This document shows positions 5,585 to 12,749 of a stretch of DNA of 12,879 bases, one piece after another. The number at the start of each line of letters is the position of its first letter. The first letter of the stretch is position 1. The stretch spans positions 1 through 12,879 of the forward strand of contig CALXSZ010000037.1 of the NCBI GenBank assembly GCA_944391275.1, in the 5' to 3' direction. This DNA is from an uncultured Syntrophomonadaceae bacterium. GTDB lineage: Bacteria; Bacillota; Syntrophomonadia; Syntrophomonadales; Syntrophomonadaceae. Under the pieces are notes generated by a model, which was not told the DNA's origin, made no database searches, and was given only the letters and a program-made list of their open reading frames with translations. The translations under genes were made by a program, and so were the position numbers.

Positions 5585-7123
5585 TTGGGTCATTTGGCAT
5601 TATATCGAACGTGGCGGCCGCAGCGCTTTGACGAGGTCGTGGGACAGGAACAGACCGTCCAAGCGCTAAAGAATTCCGTCCGGATGAATCAGACGTCTCA
5701 CGCCTATCTTTTTGCAGGTCCGCGTGGGACGGGGAAAACGAGTTTAGCAAAAATTTTGGCGCGTGCAGTGAATTGCGAAAGGCCGGAGGATGGAGAACCT
5801 TGTAATCAGTGCCAGACCTGTCAGGATATTTTGAGCGGGAATTTCATGGACGTGATCGAAATTGACGCCGCGTCCAATCGCGGCATAGACGAGATTCGCG
5901 ATTTACGGGAACAGGTCAAAATTCTTCCAGCGCAGGGACGAAAAAAAGTGTACATCATTGATGAAGTGCATATGCTCACAACCGAAGCGTTTAATGCGCT
6001 TTTGAAAACTTTGGAAGAACCTCCGGAAAACGTGTTGTTTATTTTAGCGACGACCGAGGTGCAGAAGATCCCGGCAACTATTTTATCGCGGTGTCAAAAA
6101 TATCGTTTCTTGCGCTTATCGCCCGAACAGATTGTGCAGCGGTTGCAGGAAGTCGCCTCCAGCGAGGGCATTACAGCAGCTCCGGAAGCGCTGGAGCTTC
6201 TTGCGCGTCGGGCAAACGGCGGAATGCGAGATGCACTGGGAATGTTGGATCAAATGATCTCCTATCGTGGGAAAAATTTAAGTCGCGAGGACGTCATGCA
6301 GGGCTTGGGGATGGTGGACGATACGCTTTTGGCGGATATCTTTCAAGCGGTCCAGTTGAATCATCCGGCAGAGATCATTGAGAATTTAGCGCAGGCATTT
6401 ATACACGGACTGGACGCGCGACAGATCGCGCGTGAGGGCGCATGGTATCTGCGGGATGTGTTGATGTTCCAGATTTTGGGTGAGCGGGCTGAATTTCAAC
6501 GAATGAGCGAATCGGGGCTGCCCCGGGTGAAGGAGCAGGCGGAAAATTTGGATCGGGAGTCCATTTTACGAGCCTTGCAAAAAATGATGGAGTTGTCCGA
6601 ACAATTGCGCTTCGGGGAAGACCCGCGGTTTTTACTGGAAATGACTTTTTTAGGACTTATTGATCTTTTTCAGGGCCGAGAATTAATGGTAGAGGAACAA
6701 CCGGAACCACGCGCGAATGAAAAGCAAAGAAAAAGGGCGGTTTCGGAACCCGCTCCAAAAGACGCGGCGAAACCGCAAACGAAACCGGCGACGGAAGCGC
6801 CGGAGGAAAATGCGTTTTGGCAACAGGTTCTGGCTGGGGTTAAGGCGGAGAAGATTACCACGCACGCGATGTTGGCGGAAGGGAATTTTATTGGTATCCA
6901 CGGTGACGTTGCGTATATCAGTTACCGGAAGGGTTATCGTTTTCACAAGGAAAAGATGGAAGAAAAAGAAAATCGATTATTGGTGCAGGAGGTCATGCGT
7001 AAAATTTCCGGGAAGGAGATCCAATTGGAATTTATTTTGCAGGACGACCCGAAATATAATGATTTATTAGTAAAAAAGGCGATTGAAGTTTTTGGGGAAA
7101 ATAAAGTAAAAGTGCTTGATTGA
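5585..7123 (+). CDS. dnaX: DNA polymerase III subunit gamma/tau
   Basis: DnaX is the AAA+ clamp-loader ATPase that loads the beta sliding clamp and tethers polymerase III. The product is 512 residues. It has Walker A GPRGTGKT (45-52), a zinc module (C64, C73, C76, C79), Walker B IIDEVH (124-129), sensor 1 LATTE (154-158), the arginine-finger SRC (168-170) and sensor 2 GGMRDAL (212-218). A clamp-loader collar (about 245-370) and a polar Pro/Lys/Glu linker (about 375-410) follow. A C-terminal domain of about 105 residues resembles the tau polymerase-binding region. The start is TTG 5585, with AAGGAGG 7 nt upstream; a second TTG at 5594 is less well placed. ybaB follows after 42 bp. I see no clear programmed frameshift for a shorter gamma form. 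Confidence 0.96.
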   Translation: MGHLALYRTWRPQRFDEVVGQEQTVQALKNSVRMNQTSHAYLFAGPRGTGKTSLAKILARAVNCERPEDGEPCNQCQTCQDILSGNFMDVIEIDAASNRGIDEIRDLREQVKILPAQGRKKVYIIDEVHMLTTEAFNALLKTLEEPPENVLFILATTEVQKIPATILSRCQKYRFLRLSPEQIVQRLQEVASSEGITAAPEALELLARRANGGMRDALGMLDQMISYRGKNLSREDVMQGLGMVDDTLLADIFQAVQLNHPAEIIENLAQAFIHGLDARQIAREGAWYLRDVLMFQILGERAEFQRMSESGLPRVKEQAENLDRESILRALQKMMELSEQLRFGEDPRFLLEMTFLGLIDLFQGRELMVEEQPEPRANEKQRKRAVSEPAPKDAAKPQTKPATEAPEENAFWQQVLAGVKAEKITTHAMLAEGNFIGIHGDVAYISYRKGYRFHKEKMEEKENRLLVQEVMRKISGKEIQLEFILQDDPKYNDLLVKKAIEVFGENKVKVLD

Positions 7124-7165
7124 TTTTTTAACGATTGATGAGAGAAGAATTAGGAGGGAAGGATC

Positions 7166-7492
7166 ATGAAATTTAATCCGGGCGGCGGAATGAATCAGAT
7201 GTTGAAGCAGGCGAAGAAAATGCAGCAGCAAATGGAGCAAATGCAAGAGGAAATTTATGCCAGGGAAATTGAGGCCAGTGCTGGCGGCGGTGCGGTAAAA
7301 GTGAAGGTGAATGGCCGGCAGGAAGTGCTGGAGGTCCAGATTAAGCCAGAAGTGGTGGATCCGGAAGATGTGGAAATGCTTCAGGATTTAGTCTTGACGG
7401 CTGTAAACGATGCTTTAAAGCAAGCACAGGAAATGATGACCAATGAAATGGGGAAATTGACGGGAGGATTAAAATTACCGGGATTGTTTTAG
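7166..7492 (+). CDS. ybaB: YbaB/EbfC-family nucleoid-associated protein
   Basis: This small (108 residues) dimeric DNA-binding protein of the YbaB/EbfC/YaaK family binds DNA and is thought to shape the nucleoid, with links to recombination because it is almost always beside recR. The N-terminal helix is Met/Gln/Lys-rich (residues 9-30, MNQMLKQAKKMQQQMEQMQE), followed by beta strands with the typical GGGAVKVKVNG (41-51). A C-terminal helix leads to the usual Met- and Gly-rich tail ending KLPGLF. Length is normal. AGGAGGGAAGG precedes the ATG. It lies between dnaX and recR, the standard Bacillota order, and is presumably cotranscribed with them. Confidence 0.93.
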   Translation: MKFNPGGGMNQMLKQAKKMQQQMEQMQEEIYAREIEASAGGGAVKVKVNGRQEVLEVQIKPEVVDPEDVEMLQDLVLTAVNDALKQAQEMMTNEMGKLTGGLKLPGLF

Positions 7493-7545
7493 TGGATTGC
7501 TCCAAATGATTGATAAAAGGAAACGGCGGGAAGGGAGAATAGAGG

Positions 7546-8145
7546 ATGCGTTTGCCAAAGCCGTTGGAGCATTTGATTGAACAATTACAGAAATTACCAG
7601 GCATTGGTCCCAAAAATGCACAGCGGTTAGGGCTTTTTTTACTTCGTCTGCCGCAGGGAGAAGCCGAGGCAATTGCGGAAGCGATTTTAGAGGCGAAAAA
7701 ACGGATTTTCCCTTGCCCGCAATGCGGTAATTTGACCGATACGTCGCCTTGTTCGATTTGTACGGATGAAACTCGGCGCCAGGATTTGTTGTGCGTCACA
7801 GAAGACGCAAGCGACGTCCTAGCGATGGAACGGGCCGGATATCGCGGGCAGTACGTCGTGTTGGAGAAGGCGCTGAATCTGATGGATATTCAGGATTGGG
7901 CGAATATGGATTTGAGTCGTTTAAAGAGCCGCTTGAAATCCGGAAAGGTGCAAGAAGTGATTTTGGCATTGAATCCGGACATTGACGGAGAGGTCATCTC
8001 GCGGATGATTGCGGCACAGGCAATGCAATTTGGCGTTCGTGTAACGCGCTTAGCGCATGGGCTGCCGGTAGGCGGTGATATCCAGTTTGCAGATGAGATT
8101 ACCTTGCGCCAAGCTTTGGAAGGGCGCAAAGAAATTTTAACGTAA
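7546..8145 (+). CDS. recR: Recombination mediator protein RecR
   Basis: RecR forms a ring-shaped clamp that, with RecO and RecF, loads RecA onto SSB-coated single-stranded gaps. The 199-residue product has the N-terminal helix-hairpin-helix (LPGIGPKNAQRLG, 17-29), a C4 zinc finger (C57, C60, C69, C72) and a Toprim domain with VTED (84-87) and NPDIDGE (143-149). The conserved C-terminal segment is TRLAHGLPVGGDIQFADEIT (167-186). Length is normal. One block is unusual: the family's HxSPxDGIGP-like stretch reads ALNLMDIQDW (109-118). The start ATG has GGGAGAATAGAGG upstream. It is the last gene of the dnaX block, and a repeat-rich region begins at its stop codon. Confidence 0.94.
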   Translation: MRLPKPLEHLIEQLQKLPGIGPKNAQRLGLFLLRLPQGEAEAIAEAILEAKKRIFPCPQCGNLTDTSPCSICTDETRRQDLLCVTEDASDVLAMERAGYRGQYVVLEKALNLMDIQDWANMDLSRLKSRLKSGKVQEVILALNPDIDGEVISRMIAAQAMQFGVRVTRLAHGLPVGGDIQFADEITLRQALEGRKEILT

Positions 8146-8389
8146 AACCTATTTCTTAAAAATTTTTTCACGTGAGATGCCGATTTTTGGGAGTAATAAA
8201 AATTTTTTCACATAAAACGCCAATTTTTAAAAGGGACAAAAAGCTTTTGACTTGAAGCGTTCTTTTTAAGAATGAAAATTTTTTATAAAACGCCATTCTT
8301 AAGAAAACCAAATGGTATTTATTGAGAACCCCAATTTTTTAAAGGAATAAAGGGCTTTTCACGCGAACCCCAACATGGAAAGGATTCGT
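8142..8389. repeat. Degenerate ~40-nt tandem repeat array after recR
   Basis: Six imperfect units follow recR, starting near 8158, 8198, 8238, 8275, 8312 and 8350. A seventh partial unit (8142-8157) overlaps the recR stop. The first two are exactly 40 nt apart and share AAAAATTTTTTCAC; later ones drift by 1-7 nt. Units 2 and 4 share ATAAAACGCCA (8212, 8285), and units 5 and 6 share GAACCCCAA (8326, 8365). Each unit holds a first A/T tract, a short GC-bearing core and a second T tract about 20 nt later. No ORF is evident. The repeats are degenerate and spacerless, so this is not CRISPR. Confidence 0.6.
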
Positions 8390-8468
8390 AATGCTAAAAA
8401 ACTGCCGGATTATAGGAGAATGAATAGACGTTCTCTATAAGAAATCCGGGCAGCTTTTAGCATTTTTT
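8390..8468. terminator. Long bidirectional hairpin terminator between recR and metY
   Basis: An almost complete inverted repeat of 75 bases: AATGCTAAAA (8390-8399) pairs with TTTTAGCATT (8455-8464), then CTGCC-GGATT with AATCCGGGCAG (one bulge), then ATAGGAGAA with TTCTC-TAT. The apical loop is about 10 nt. T-tracts lie on both sides, so it can end both recR and metY, which converge here. It is unusually long for a terminator. Confidence 0.8.
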
Positions 8469-8472
8469 ATTT

Positions 8473-9753
8473 TTATACGAATTGCAAGGCTTGCTCAATG
8501 TCGGCAATGAGATCGCGGGCGTCCTCCAGTCCGCAAGAGAAACGAATTAAATCAGGGGTAATTCCGGCGGCAGCCAACTCCTCGTCGTTCATTTGACGGT
8601 GCGTGGCGTTTGCAGGATGCAAGCAGCATGTACGAGCATCCGCTACGTGGGTTTCAATGGCCGCCAGTTTCAGGTTTTTCATAAAAGTTTCCGCCGCTTT
8701 GCGCCCGCCTTTTACCCCGAAGGAGACGACGCCGCATCCGCCGTTTGGAAGGTATTTTTGGGCCAAAGCGTAATCCTGATCTTGTGGAAGCCCGCTGAAT
8801 TTTACCCAAGCAATTTTTTCGTGATCCCTTAAATATTCAGCAATTGTTTGGCCGTTTTCACAGTGACGTTTCATTCGTACATGGAGGCTTTCCAGTCCTA
8901 AATTCAGGAGAAACGCGTTCTGTGGGGATTGAATCGAACCGAAATCGCGCATCAGTTGAGCGATGCATTTCGTGATAAACGCACCCTCCTTGCCAAATTT
9001 TTCTGCGTAAATTATGCCGTGATAACTGTCGTCCGGCGTACATAATCCGGGGAATTTATCGGCATGCTGCATCCAATCGAACTTCCCGCTGTCCACAATA
9101 CATCCGCCGACGCCCGCTCCGTGACCATCCATGTATTTAGTGGTGGAATGGATGTTAATGTCCGCGCCCCATTCGATGGGTCGGCAGTTGACGGGCGTAG
9201 CAAAGGTATTGTCAATAATCAAGGGAACGCCGTGCGCATGGGCGGCTTTGGCAAAGCGCTCAATATCGAGCACGACTAAAGCCGGATTGGCAATGGTTTC
9301 GCCAAAGACGGCTTTGGTTTGGGGGGTAAAAGCGGCGTTTAGTTCGTCGTCGCTGCAATGCGGGTTAACAAATGTAAAATGAATGCCCATTCGCTTCATA
9401 GTAACGGCAAAAAGGTTGTAGGTTCCGCCGTAAAGATCCGAAGAAGCGACAACATGGTCGCCCTGAGAGCAAATATTGAAGATGGAGAAGAAAGAGGCGG
9501 CCTGCCCGGAAGACGTCAGCATAGCGGCGGTTCCGCCTTCTAACGCTGCAATTTTGGCGGCTACGTAATCGTTTGTGGGGTTTTGTAGGCGCGTATAAAA
9601 ATAGCCGCTCGCTTCCAGATCAAATAATTTTCCCATCTCTTCGCTAGTGGCATATTTAAACGTAGTGCTTTGGATGATGGGAATTTGCCGAGGTTCTCCG
9701 TTTCCGGGGGTATAGCCGGCCTGTACGCATAAAGTGTCTCTTTGGTAAGTCAT
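8473..9753 (-). CDS. metY: O-acetylhomoserine sulfhydrylase (PLP-dependent)
   Basis: This cytoplasmic enzyme of the Cys/Met metabolism PLP family makes homocysteine from O-acetyl-L-homoserine and sulfide, the direct sulfhydrylation route to methionine. The 426 residues match the MetY length, longer than cystathionine gamma-synthase (about 380). Visible motifs are YTRLQNPT (53-60), the cofactor-phosphate segment SSGQAA (81-86), DNTFATP (181-187) and the PLP lysine K206 in STTKYMDGHG. A C-terminal RFSCGLEDARDLIADIEQAL (404-423) closes it. ATG 9753 has AAAGGAG six bases upstream; longer in-frame extension to 9984 has no family support. It has its own promoter and ends at the long hairpin. No SAM riboswitch or T-box fits its short leader. 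MetZ-like or methionine gamma-lyase activity is a less likely alternative. Confidence 0.93.
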   Translation of the reverse strand: MTYQRDTLCVQAGYTPGNGEPRQIPIIQSTTFKYATSEEMGKLFDLEASGYFYTRLQNPTNDYVAAKIAALEGGTAAMLTSSGQAASFFSIFNICSQGDHVVASSDLYGGTYNLFAVTMKRMGIHFTFVNPHCSDDELNAAFTPQTKAVFGETIANPALVVLDIERFAKAAHAHGVPLIIDNTFATPVNCRPIEWGADINIHSTTKYMDGHGAGVGGCIVDSGKFDWMQHADKFPGLCTPDDSYHGIIYAEKFGKEGAFITKCIAQLMRDFGSIQSPQNAFLLNLGLESLHVRMKRHCENGQTIAEYLRDHEKIAWVKFSGLPQDQDYALAQKYLPNGGCGVVSFGVKGGRKAAETFMKNLKLAAIETHVADARTCCLHPANATHRQMNDEELAAAGITPDLIRFSCGLEDARDLIADIEQALQFV

Positions 9754-9816
9754 CGTGTTCTCCTTTTTAACAGAATTCGAAAAGAATGGAATGTTTATAG
9801 GTTCTAAATTTAAAAC

Positions 9817-9845
9817 AGTATACCTTTTCTGGGGGGGTTGTGCAA
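9817..9845 (-). promoter_or_regulatory. Promoter of metY
   Basis: On the minus strand TTGCAC (9845-9840), 17 bp, and TATACT (9822-9817). The expected start near 9810 gives a leader of about 57 nt ending in AAAGGAG before the ATG, too short for a standard SAM riboswitch. The rest of the gap to 10025 holds small inverted repeats (CTTGG/CCAAG at 9862-9880, AAGAAG/CTTCTT at 9878-9896) and no gene. Confidence 0.7.
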
Positions 9846-10025
9846 GATTCATTGGAAAATACTTGGTATACAATCCCAAGAAGCTCTTTACTTCTTCGGA
9901 CGAATTCAGTAGTATGAAAGAAAAATGGACGGGATCATATGGGGTATCATTTACAGGAAAGAAGAAAACATATACGAAAGACAAATGTTAAAAGCCGAAA
10001 TTTTCGTAAGGGAGGACGGCAAAAA

Positions 10026-11207
10026 GTGAATAATATACGGGATTACCTGGTTTGGCGGGGAGACTTGACGTTTGCGCAGAGCGCCTTTAATGAAGTGGAC
10101 AACTTGATTTTGTCCGAATTGACCTATGTAGACTTTACCGGCGTTGTTTCCCCAGACGGTGAGGAGAGCTGGCCTTTGGCGGAAATCGCGCGCGGTTATT
10201 TTGAAAAACGACCTTATGCGAAAGATGCGTTTGGTCTGCTGATTCCGGATGAAATACAGGATCTTTTGCAAGAAGCGGCCGAAAGTCCGCGATTTTCCCA
10301 GGTACGGGTCAGTCGATATGTCAACGATATTGACGAAAAAACGGAAAAACAGTTTGCGGCGATGACTTTTGATGTAACGGATCAATTACGGTACATCTCG
10401 TTCCGCGGTACGGACGATACGCTCGTAGGGTGGAAAGAGGACTGCAATATGAGCTTTTGTTTTCCGGTCCCCTCGCATTTGGCAGCGTCCGCATATCTGA
10501 CGCAGGCGGCTTTGGAGAAACCGCGCGTTCCAATCATCTTGGGTGGGCACTCTAAAGGCGGAAATTTAGCCATGTATGCGGCGGCGTGTTGTTCGGAGGA
10601 AATTTTTGACCGGATTCGTTGGGTCTATAATAACGACGGGCCGGGGTTCCCTACGCCGGAGATTGCTTCCAAGGTGTATCGGCGGCTGGGAGAGAAATTG
10701 CTTAACATTATTCCCGAAGCTTCCATTGTGGGGCTTTTGATGGAGTTTCGGGACCAGTTCCGCATTGTGAAAAGCGACGGAAAAGGCCCTATGCAGCATA
10801 ATGGGTTGAGTTGGGGCGTCAAAGGCCCGGCTTTCGACGTATTAGCCCGCGAACCCCGAGCGATACGGCGTAAGAAACGCACTTTGCATGCTTGGCTTCG
10901 GGAAATGGATTTGCCGCGGCGACAAGAAATGGTGGAAAATCTTTTTGCTCTGCGGAAAAATGTAGAGGCGAAAACATTGTTGGAGTTATTTAAAAACCCC
11001 ACCCAGACCATCCCAGCGCTGTTTTCGGCTTATGATAAAGAAACGCGCGAGGTTTTGGCTACGTCGCTGCGTTTATTCGTGAAGGAGGAAAAAGCGTCTT
11101 TGCGGGAGGCCCTGAAAGAGGAGCAAAAAAATTGGAAGCAGACCTTAAGTGAAAATATTCAGGATGTTTTCGATTCCTTGCGCGGAGGGAAAAAAGGATC
11201 TTCGTGA
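10026..11207 (+). CDS. DUF2974/Mbeg1-like alpha/beta-hydrolase family protein
   Basis: The product (393 residues) belongs to the lipase-like DUF2974 (Mbeg1-like) family common in Bacillota. Its biological substrate is unknown, with lipid or ester hydrolysis the usual guess. The N-terminus NIRDYLVWRGDLTFAQSAFN (3-22) and NEVDNLILSELTYVDF (22-37) are family hallmarks. SFRGTDDTLVGWKEDCNMSF (125-144) follows. The nucleophile elbow is GGHSKGGN (173-180) with candidate S176, then YNNDGPGF (201-208) with D204 and QH at H258 as likely triad partners. The C-terminal 100 residues are helical and charged. There is no signal peptide, so it is probably cytoplasmic. GTG 10026 was chosen for GGGAGG about 10 nt upstream; an in-frame ATG at 9939 has a weak SD and adds 29 basic residues. 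The DtxR-family gene follows after 150 bp with its own promoter. Confidence 0.85.
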   Translation: MNNIRDYLVWRGDLTFAQSAFNEVDNLILSELTYVDFTGVVSPDGEESWPLAEIARGYFEKRPYAKDAFGLLIPDEIQDLLQEAAESPRFSQVRVSRYVNDIDEKTEKQFAAMTFDVTDQLRYISFRGTDDTLVGWKEDCNMSFCFPVPSHLAASAYLTQAALEKPRVPIILGGHSKGGNLAMYAAACCSEEIFDRIRWVYNNDGPGFPTPEIASKVYRRLGEKLLNIIPEASIVGLLMEFRDQFRIVKSDGKGPMQHNGLSWGVKGPAFDVLAREPRAIRRKKRTLHAWLREMDLPRRQEMVENLFALRKNVEAKTLLELFKNPTQTIPALFSAYDKETREVLATSLRLFVKEEKASLREALKEEQKNWKQTLSENIQDVFDSLRGGKKGSS

Positions 11208-11215
11208 AGAAACTT

Positions 11216-11244
11216 TTGCTTCTTTGCAAAAAAAATGATAAGAT
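11216..11244 (+). promoter_or_regulatory. Promoter of the DtxR/MntR-family gene
   Basis: TTGCTT (11216-11221), 17 bp, and TAAGAT (11239-11244). The expected start near 11251 leaves a leader of about 105 nt with AAAGGAGG just before the ATG. No terminator is seen between the preceding gene and this promoter, so read-through is possible. Confidence 0.55.
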
Positions 11245-11357
11245 AGAGAATATATAGGGTGCGGATGAGAATCTTTGGTCAAACGTGAAACATTTTCGCG
11301 GTCAGGAAGGCATGATTTGAAGAAATGTAGAATAAACCGAAGAAAGGAGGTTAACGG

Positions 11358-11747
11358 ATGAAAATACAAAAATCGGCGGAAGATTACCTGGAAGCCATGT
11401 TGATGATGAAGGAAGAGCGCGGCTACATTCGCTCCATTGATATTGCTATAAAGTTGGGCGTTACGAAACCCAGCGTCAGTTATGCGACGAAGCGCCTGCG
11501 AGAAAACGGTTATATCACTATGGATGAAGAGGGCTTGATTACGTTGACGGATTTGGGTTTGGAAATTGCGCAGAAAATGTATGAGCGGCATAAGAAGCTG
11601 ACCGAAATATTTGTGGAGCTAGGCGTGGACGAAAAAACGGCGGCGGAAGACGCTTGTAAAATCGAACATGATATTAGTACGGAAACCTTTCAGGCATTGA
11701 GCCAATATATTGATCAGAAACGAACCGAGAAAGAAAAAACAGAATAA
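11358..11747 (+). CDS. DtxR/MntR-family metal-dependent transcriptional regulator
   Basis: The family represses metal uptake genes when loaded with Mn2+ or Fe2+. The product is 129 residues: a winged helix (about 1-65, recognition region TKPSVSYATKRLRENGYITM, 36-55) and a dimerisation/metal domain (about 66-115). It has no C-terminal SH3-like domain, as in MntR. Metal ligands inferred by alignment from memory are D9, E12, H78, C100, E103 and H104. D9, E12 and H78 look like MntR, while Cys at position 100 replaces the MntR glutamate and matches the DtxR cysteine. Metal preference therefore cannot be assigned. AAAGGAGG precedes the ATG. A bidirectional terminator begins at its stop codon. No metal transporter is visible in the window, so the target genes lie elsewhere. 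Confidence 0.88.
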   Translation: MKIQKSAEDYLEAMLMMKEERGYIRSIDIAIKLGVTKPSVSYATKRLRENGYITMDEEGLITLTDLGLEIAQKMYERHKKLTEIFVELGVDEKTAAEDACKIEHDISTETFQALSQYIDQKRTEKEKTE

Positions 11748-11784
11748 AAAATCCTGATGCCTGCTTGGGTATCAGGATTTTTTT
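11746..11784. terminator. Bidirectional terminator between convergent genes
   Basis: ATCCTGAT (11751-11758) pairs with ATCAGGAT (11771-11778), extended by A/T pairs, with a 12-nt loop. T7 follows rightward, and the A-run before the stem gives a T-tract leftward. It ends both the DtxR-family gene and the serine-hydrolase gene. Confidence 0.85.
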
Positions 11785-11793
11785 GGACTGAGT

Positions 11794-12654
11794 TTACTGA
11801 ACGAGCGATGGGACGACTTCTAGAATCGCATTACGGAGGGCTTTTTCGTTGGGTTCAAACCCATGCCAGGCCAGAGCCAGGTTGTAATGACGGCTATAGA
11901 CGAGCATTTGACCGTTTATGCCGGCTTTTCCGATGAAATCTCCCTGACGCAGGGGATAAAGATCCCAACGGTTTGCTTCGGCGAGTTTTACCCAGCTTTC
12001 GGAGAGGAACCGCTGACCGAAGAATTCGCCTCGGTTTAGGTAAAGTCCGGCCAGTTTGACGAGATCTTGCGCGCGCACGAAAGCACCGCTGGAGCCGATG
12101 GTATATCCCTGGGGACAGCGTTGCCAAGCGCAAGGAGAAAATTGCAGCGGAATGCCGATCCGCTCGCGGATCATTTCATCGGCTGGACGCTGGGTGATTT
12201 GACTGATGACACGGGACAAAAGGTAATGTGGGACGTCCGTATAAAGCGGGTGTGTTCCGGGAAGATATACGGGCGGGTGCGCAAAAATATAATGCAGATA
12301 ATCGGTCGTCGGATAGGTTGCGGGGTCGTCGCGGTCCACGTCAAAACAACCGGCGTCAATTCCCATGGAGTGGCTTAAGGCATGGCGCAGGGAGACGGCG
12401 TCCCAGCGGGAGTCGTACGGGAAAAGAAGCTGTGGACGCAACAGATCGGTGATTTTATCTTCTAGACGCAGTTTTCCTTCGTCGACGAGCATACCGATCG
12501 CCGTATTAATGAATAGTTTGGCAATGGAATAGCTGTTGTTTAGACGACCGCAGGGTTCAAGAACCGCTTCTTGCAAGCCTTTTTCGGTCAAAATGGCCAT
12601 GTCGTAAACATGAAAAGCGCGGTGCGTAAGGACTTCTTGAATTTTTTTCAGCAT
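11794..12654 (-). CDS. Serine hydrolase of the beta-lactamase/penicillin-binding (class C-like) family
   Basis: Class C-related serine hydrolases include esterases, D-aminopeptidases and peptidoglycan-acting enzymes; this one's substrate is unknown. In 286 residues it shows the SxxK nucleophile motif SIAK (S43, K46), LRHALSHSMGI (89-99), a YTD triad in the YxN position (138-140) and GSSGAFVRAQDLVKLAGLYL (187-206). GKAG (242-245) sits near the place of the KTG box. It has no signal peptide or membrane anchor, so a cytoplasmic enzyme is expected rather than an antibiotic-resistance beta-lactamase. ATG 12654 has GAGGTGAAAAA before it; an in-frame extension to 12726 has no SD. A TATAAT on the minus strand (12687-12682) is its probable -10, divergent from the T-box promoter. 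The gene ends at a terminator shared with the convergent DtxR-family gene. Confidence 0.85.
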   Translation of the reverse strand: MLKKIQEVLTHRAFHVYDMAILTEKGLQEAVLEPCGRLNNSYSIAKLFINTAIGMLVDEGKLRLEDKITDLLRPQLLFPYDSRWDAVSLRHALSHSMGIDAGCFDVDRDDPATYPTTDYLHYIFAHPPVYLPGTHPLYTDVPHYLLSRVISQITQRPADEMIRERIGIPLQFSPCAWQRCPQGYTIGSSGAFVRAQDLVKLAGLYLNRGEFFGQRFLSESWVKLAEANRWDLYPLRQGDFIGKAGINGQMLVYSRHYNLALAWHGFEPNEKALRNAILEVVPSLVQ

Positions 12655-12681
12655 TTTTTCACCTCGTGTTTTTATATTTTT

Positions 12682-12687
12682 ATTATA
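12682..12687 (-). promoter_or_regulatory. Likely -10 of the serine-hydrolase gene
   Basis: A perfect TATAAT on the minus strand (12687-12682) lies 27 bases before the ATG. The -35 region (TTTCTT-like at 17 bp) is poor. Confidence 0.45.
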
Positions 12688-12713
12688 GGGGAAAAGAGCG
12701 CGGAAAGAAACGC

Positions 12714-12743
12714 TTGACTTTTTCACGAGAAACAGAGTATACT
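12714..12743 (+). promoter_or_regulatory. Promoter of the T-box-controlled gene
   Basis: TTGACT (12714-12719), an 18-bp spacer, and TATACT (12738-12743), with the start expected near 12750. It drives the T-box leader rightward out of the window, divergent from the serine-hydrolase gene. Confidence 0.75.
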
Positions 12744-12749
12744 ATAAGG

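Noticed and set aside
6716..6745. Possible programmed frameshift in dnaX at an A-rich stretch (AGAAAAAGGG)
   Set aside because: It sits in the right linker, but the heptamer does not match the E. coli-type A AAA AAG in frame and I see no clear stimulatory stem. Not supported.
6717..7070. Arg/Lys-rich frame inside dnaX
   Set aside because: A shadow of the Lys/Glu/Pro-rich linker and the C-terminal domain of DnaX in another frame.
8158..8389. CRISPR array
   Set aside because: The units are degenerate along their whole length with no conserved repeat/variable spacer division, and no cas genes are present.
9754..9810. SAM riboswitch or T-box in front of metY
   Set aside because: The predicted leader is only about 57 nt and shows none of the conserved motifs.
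9754..9984. N-terminal extension of MetY
   Set aside because: The in-frame extension covers the promoter and leader. The family start MTYQRDTLCVQAG has an ideal SD at 9753.
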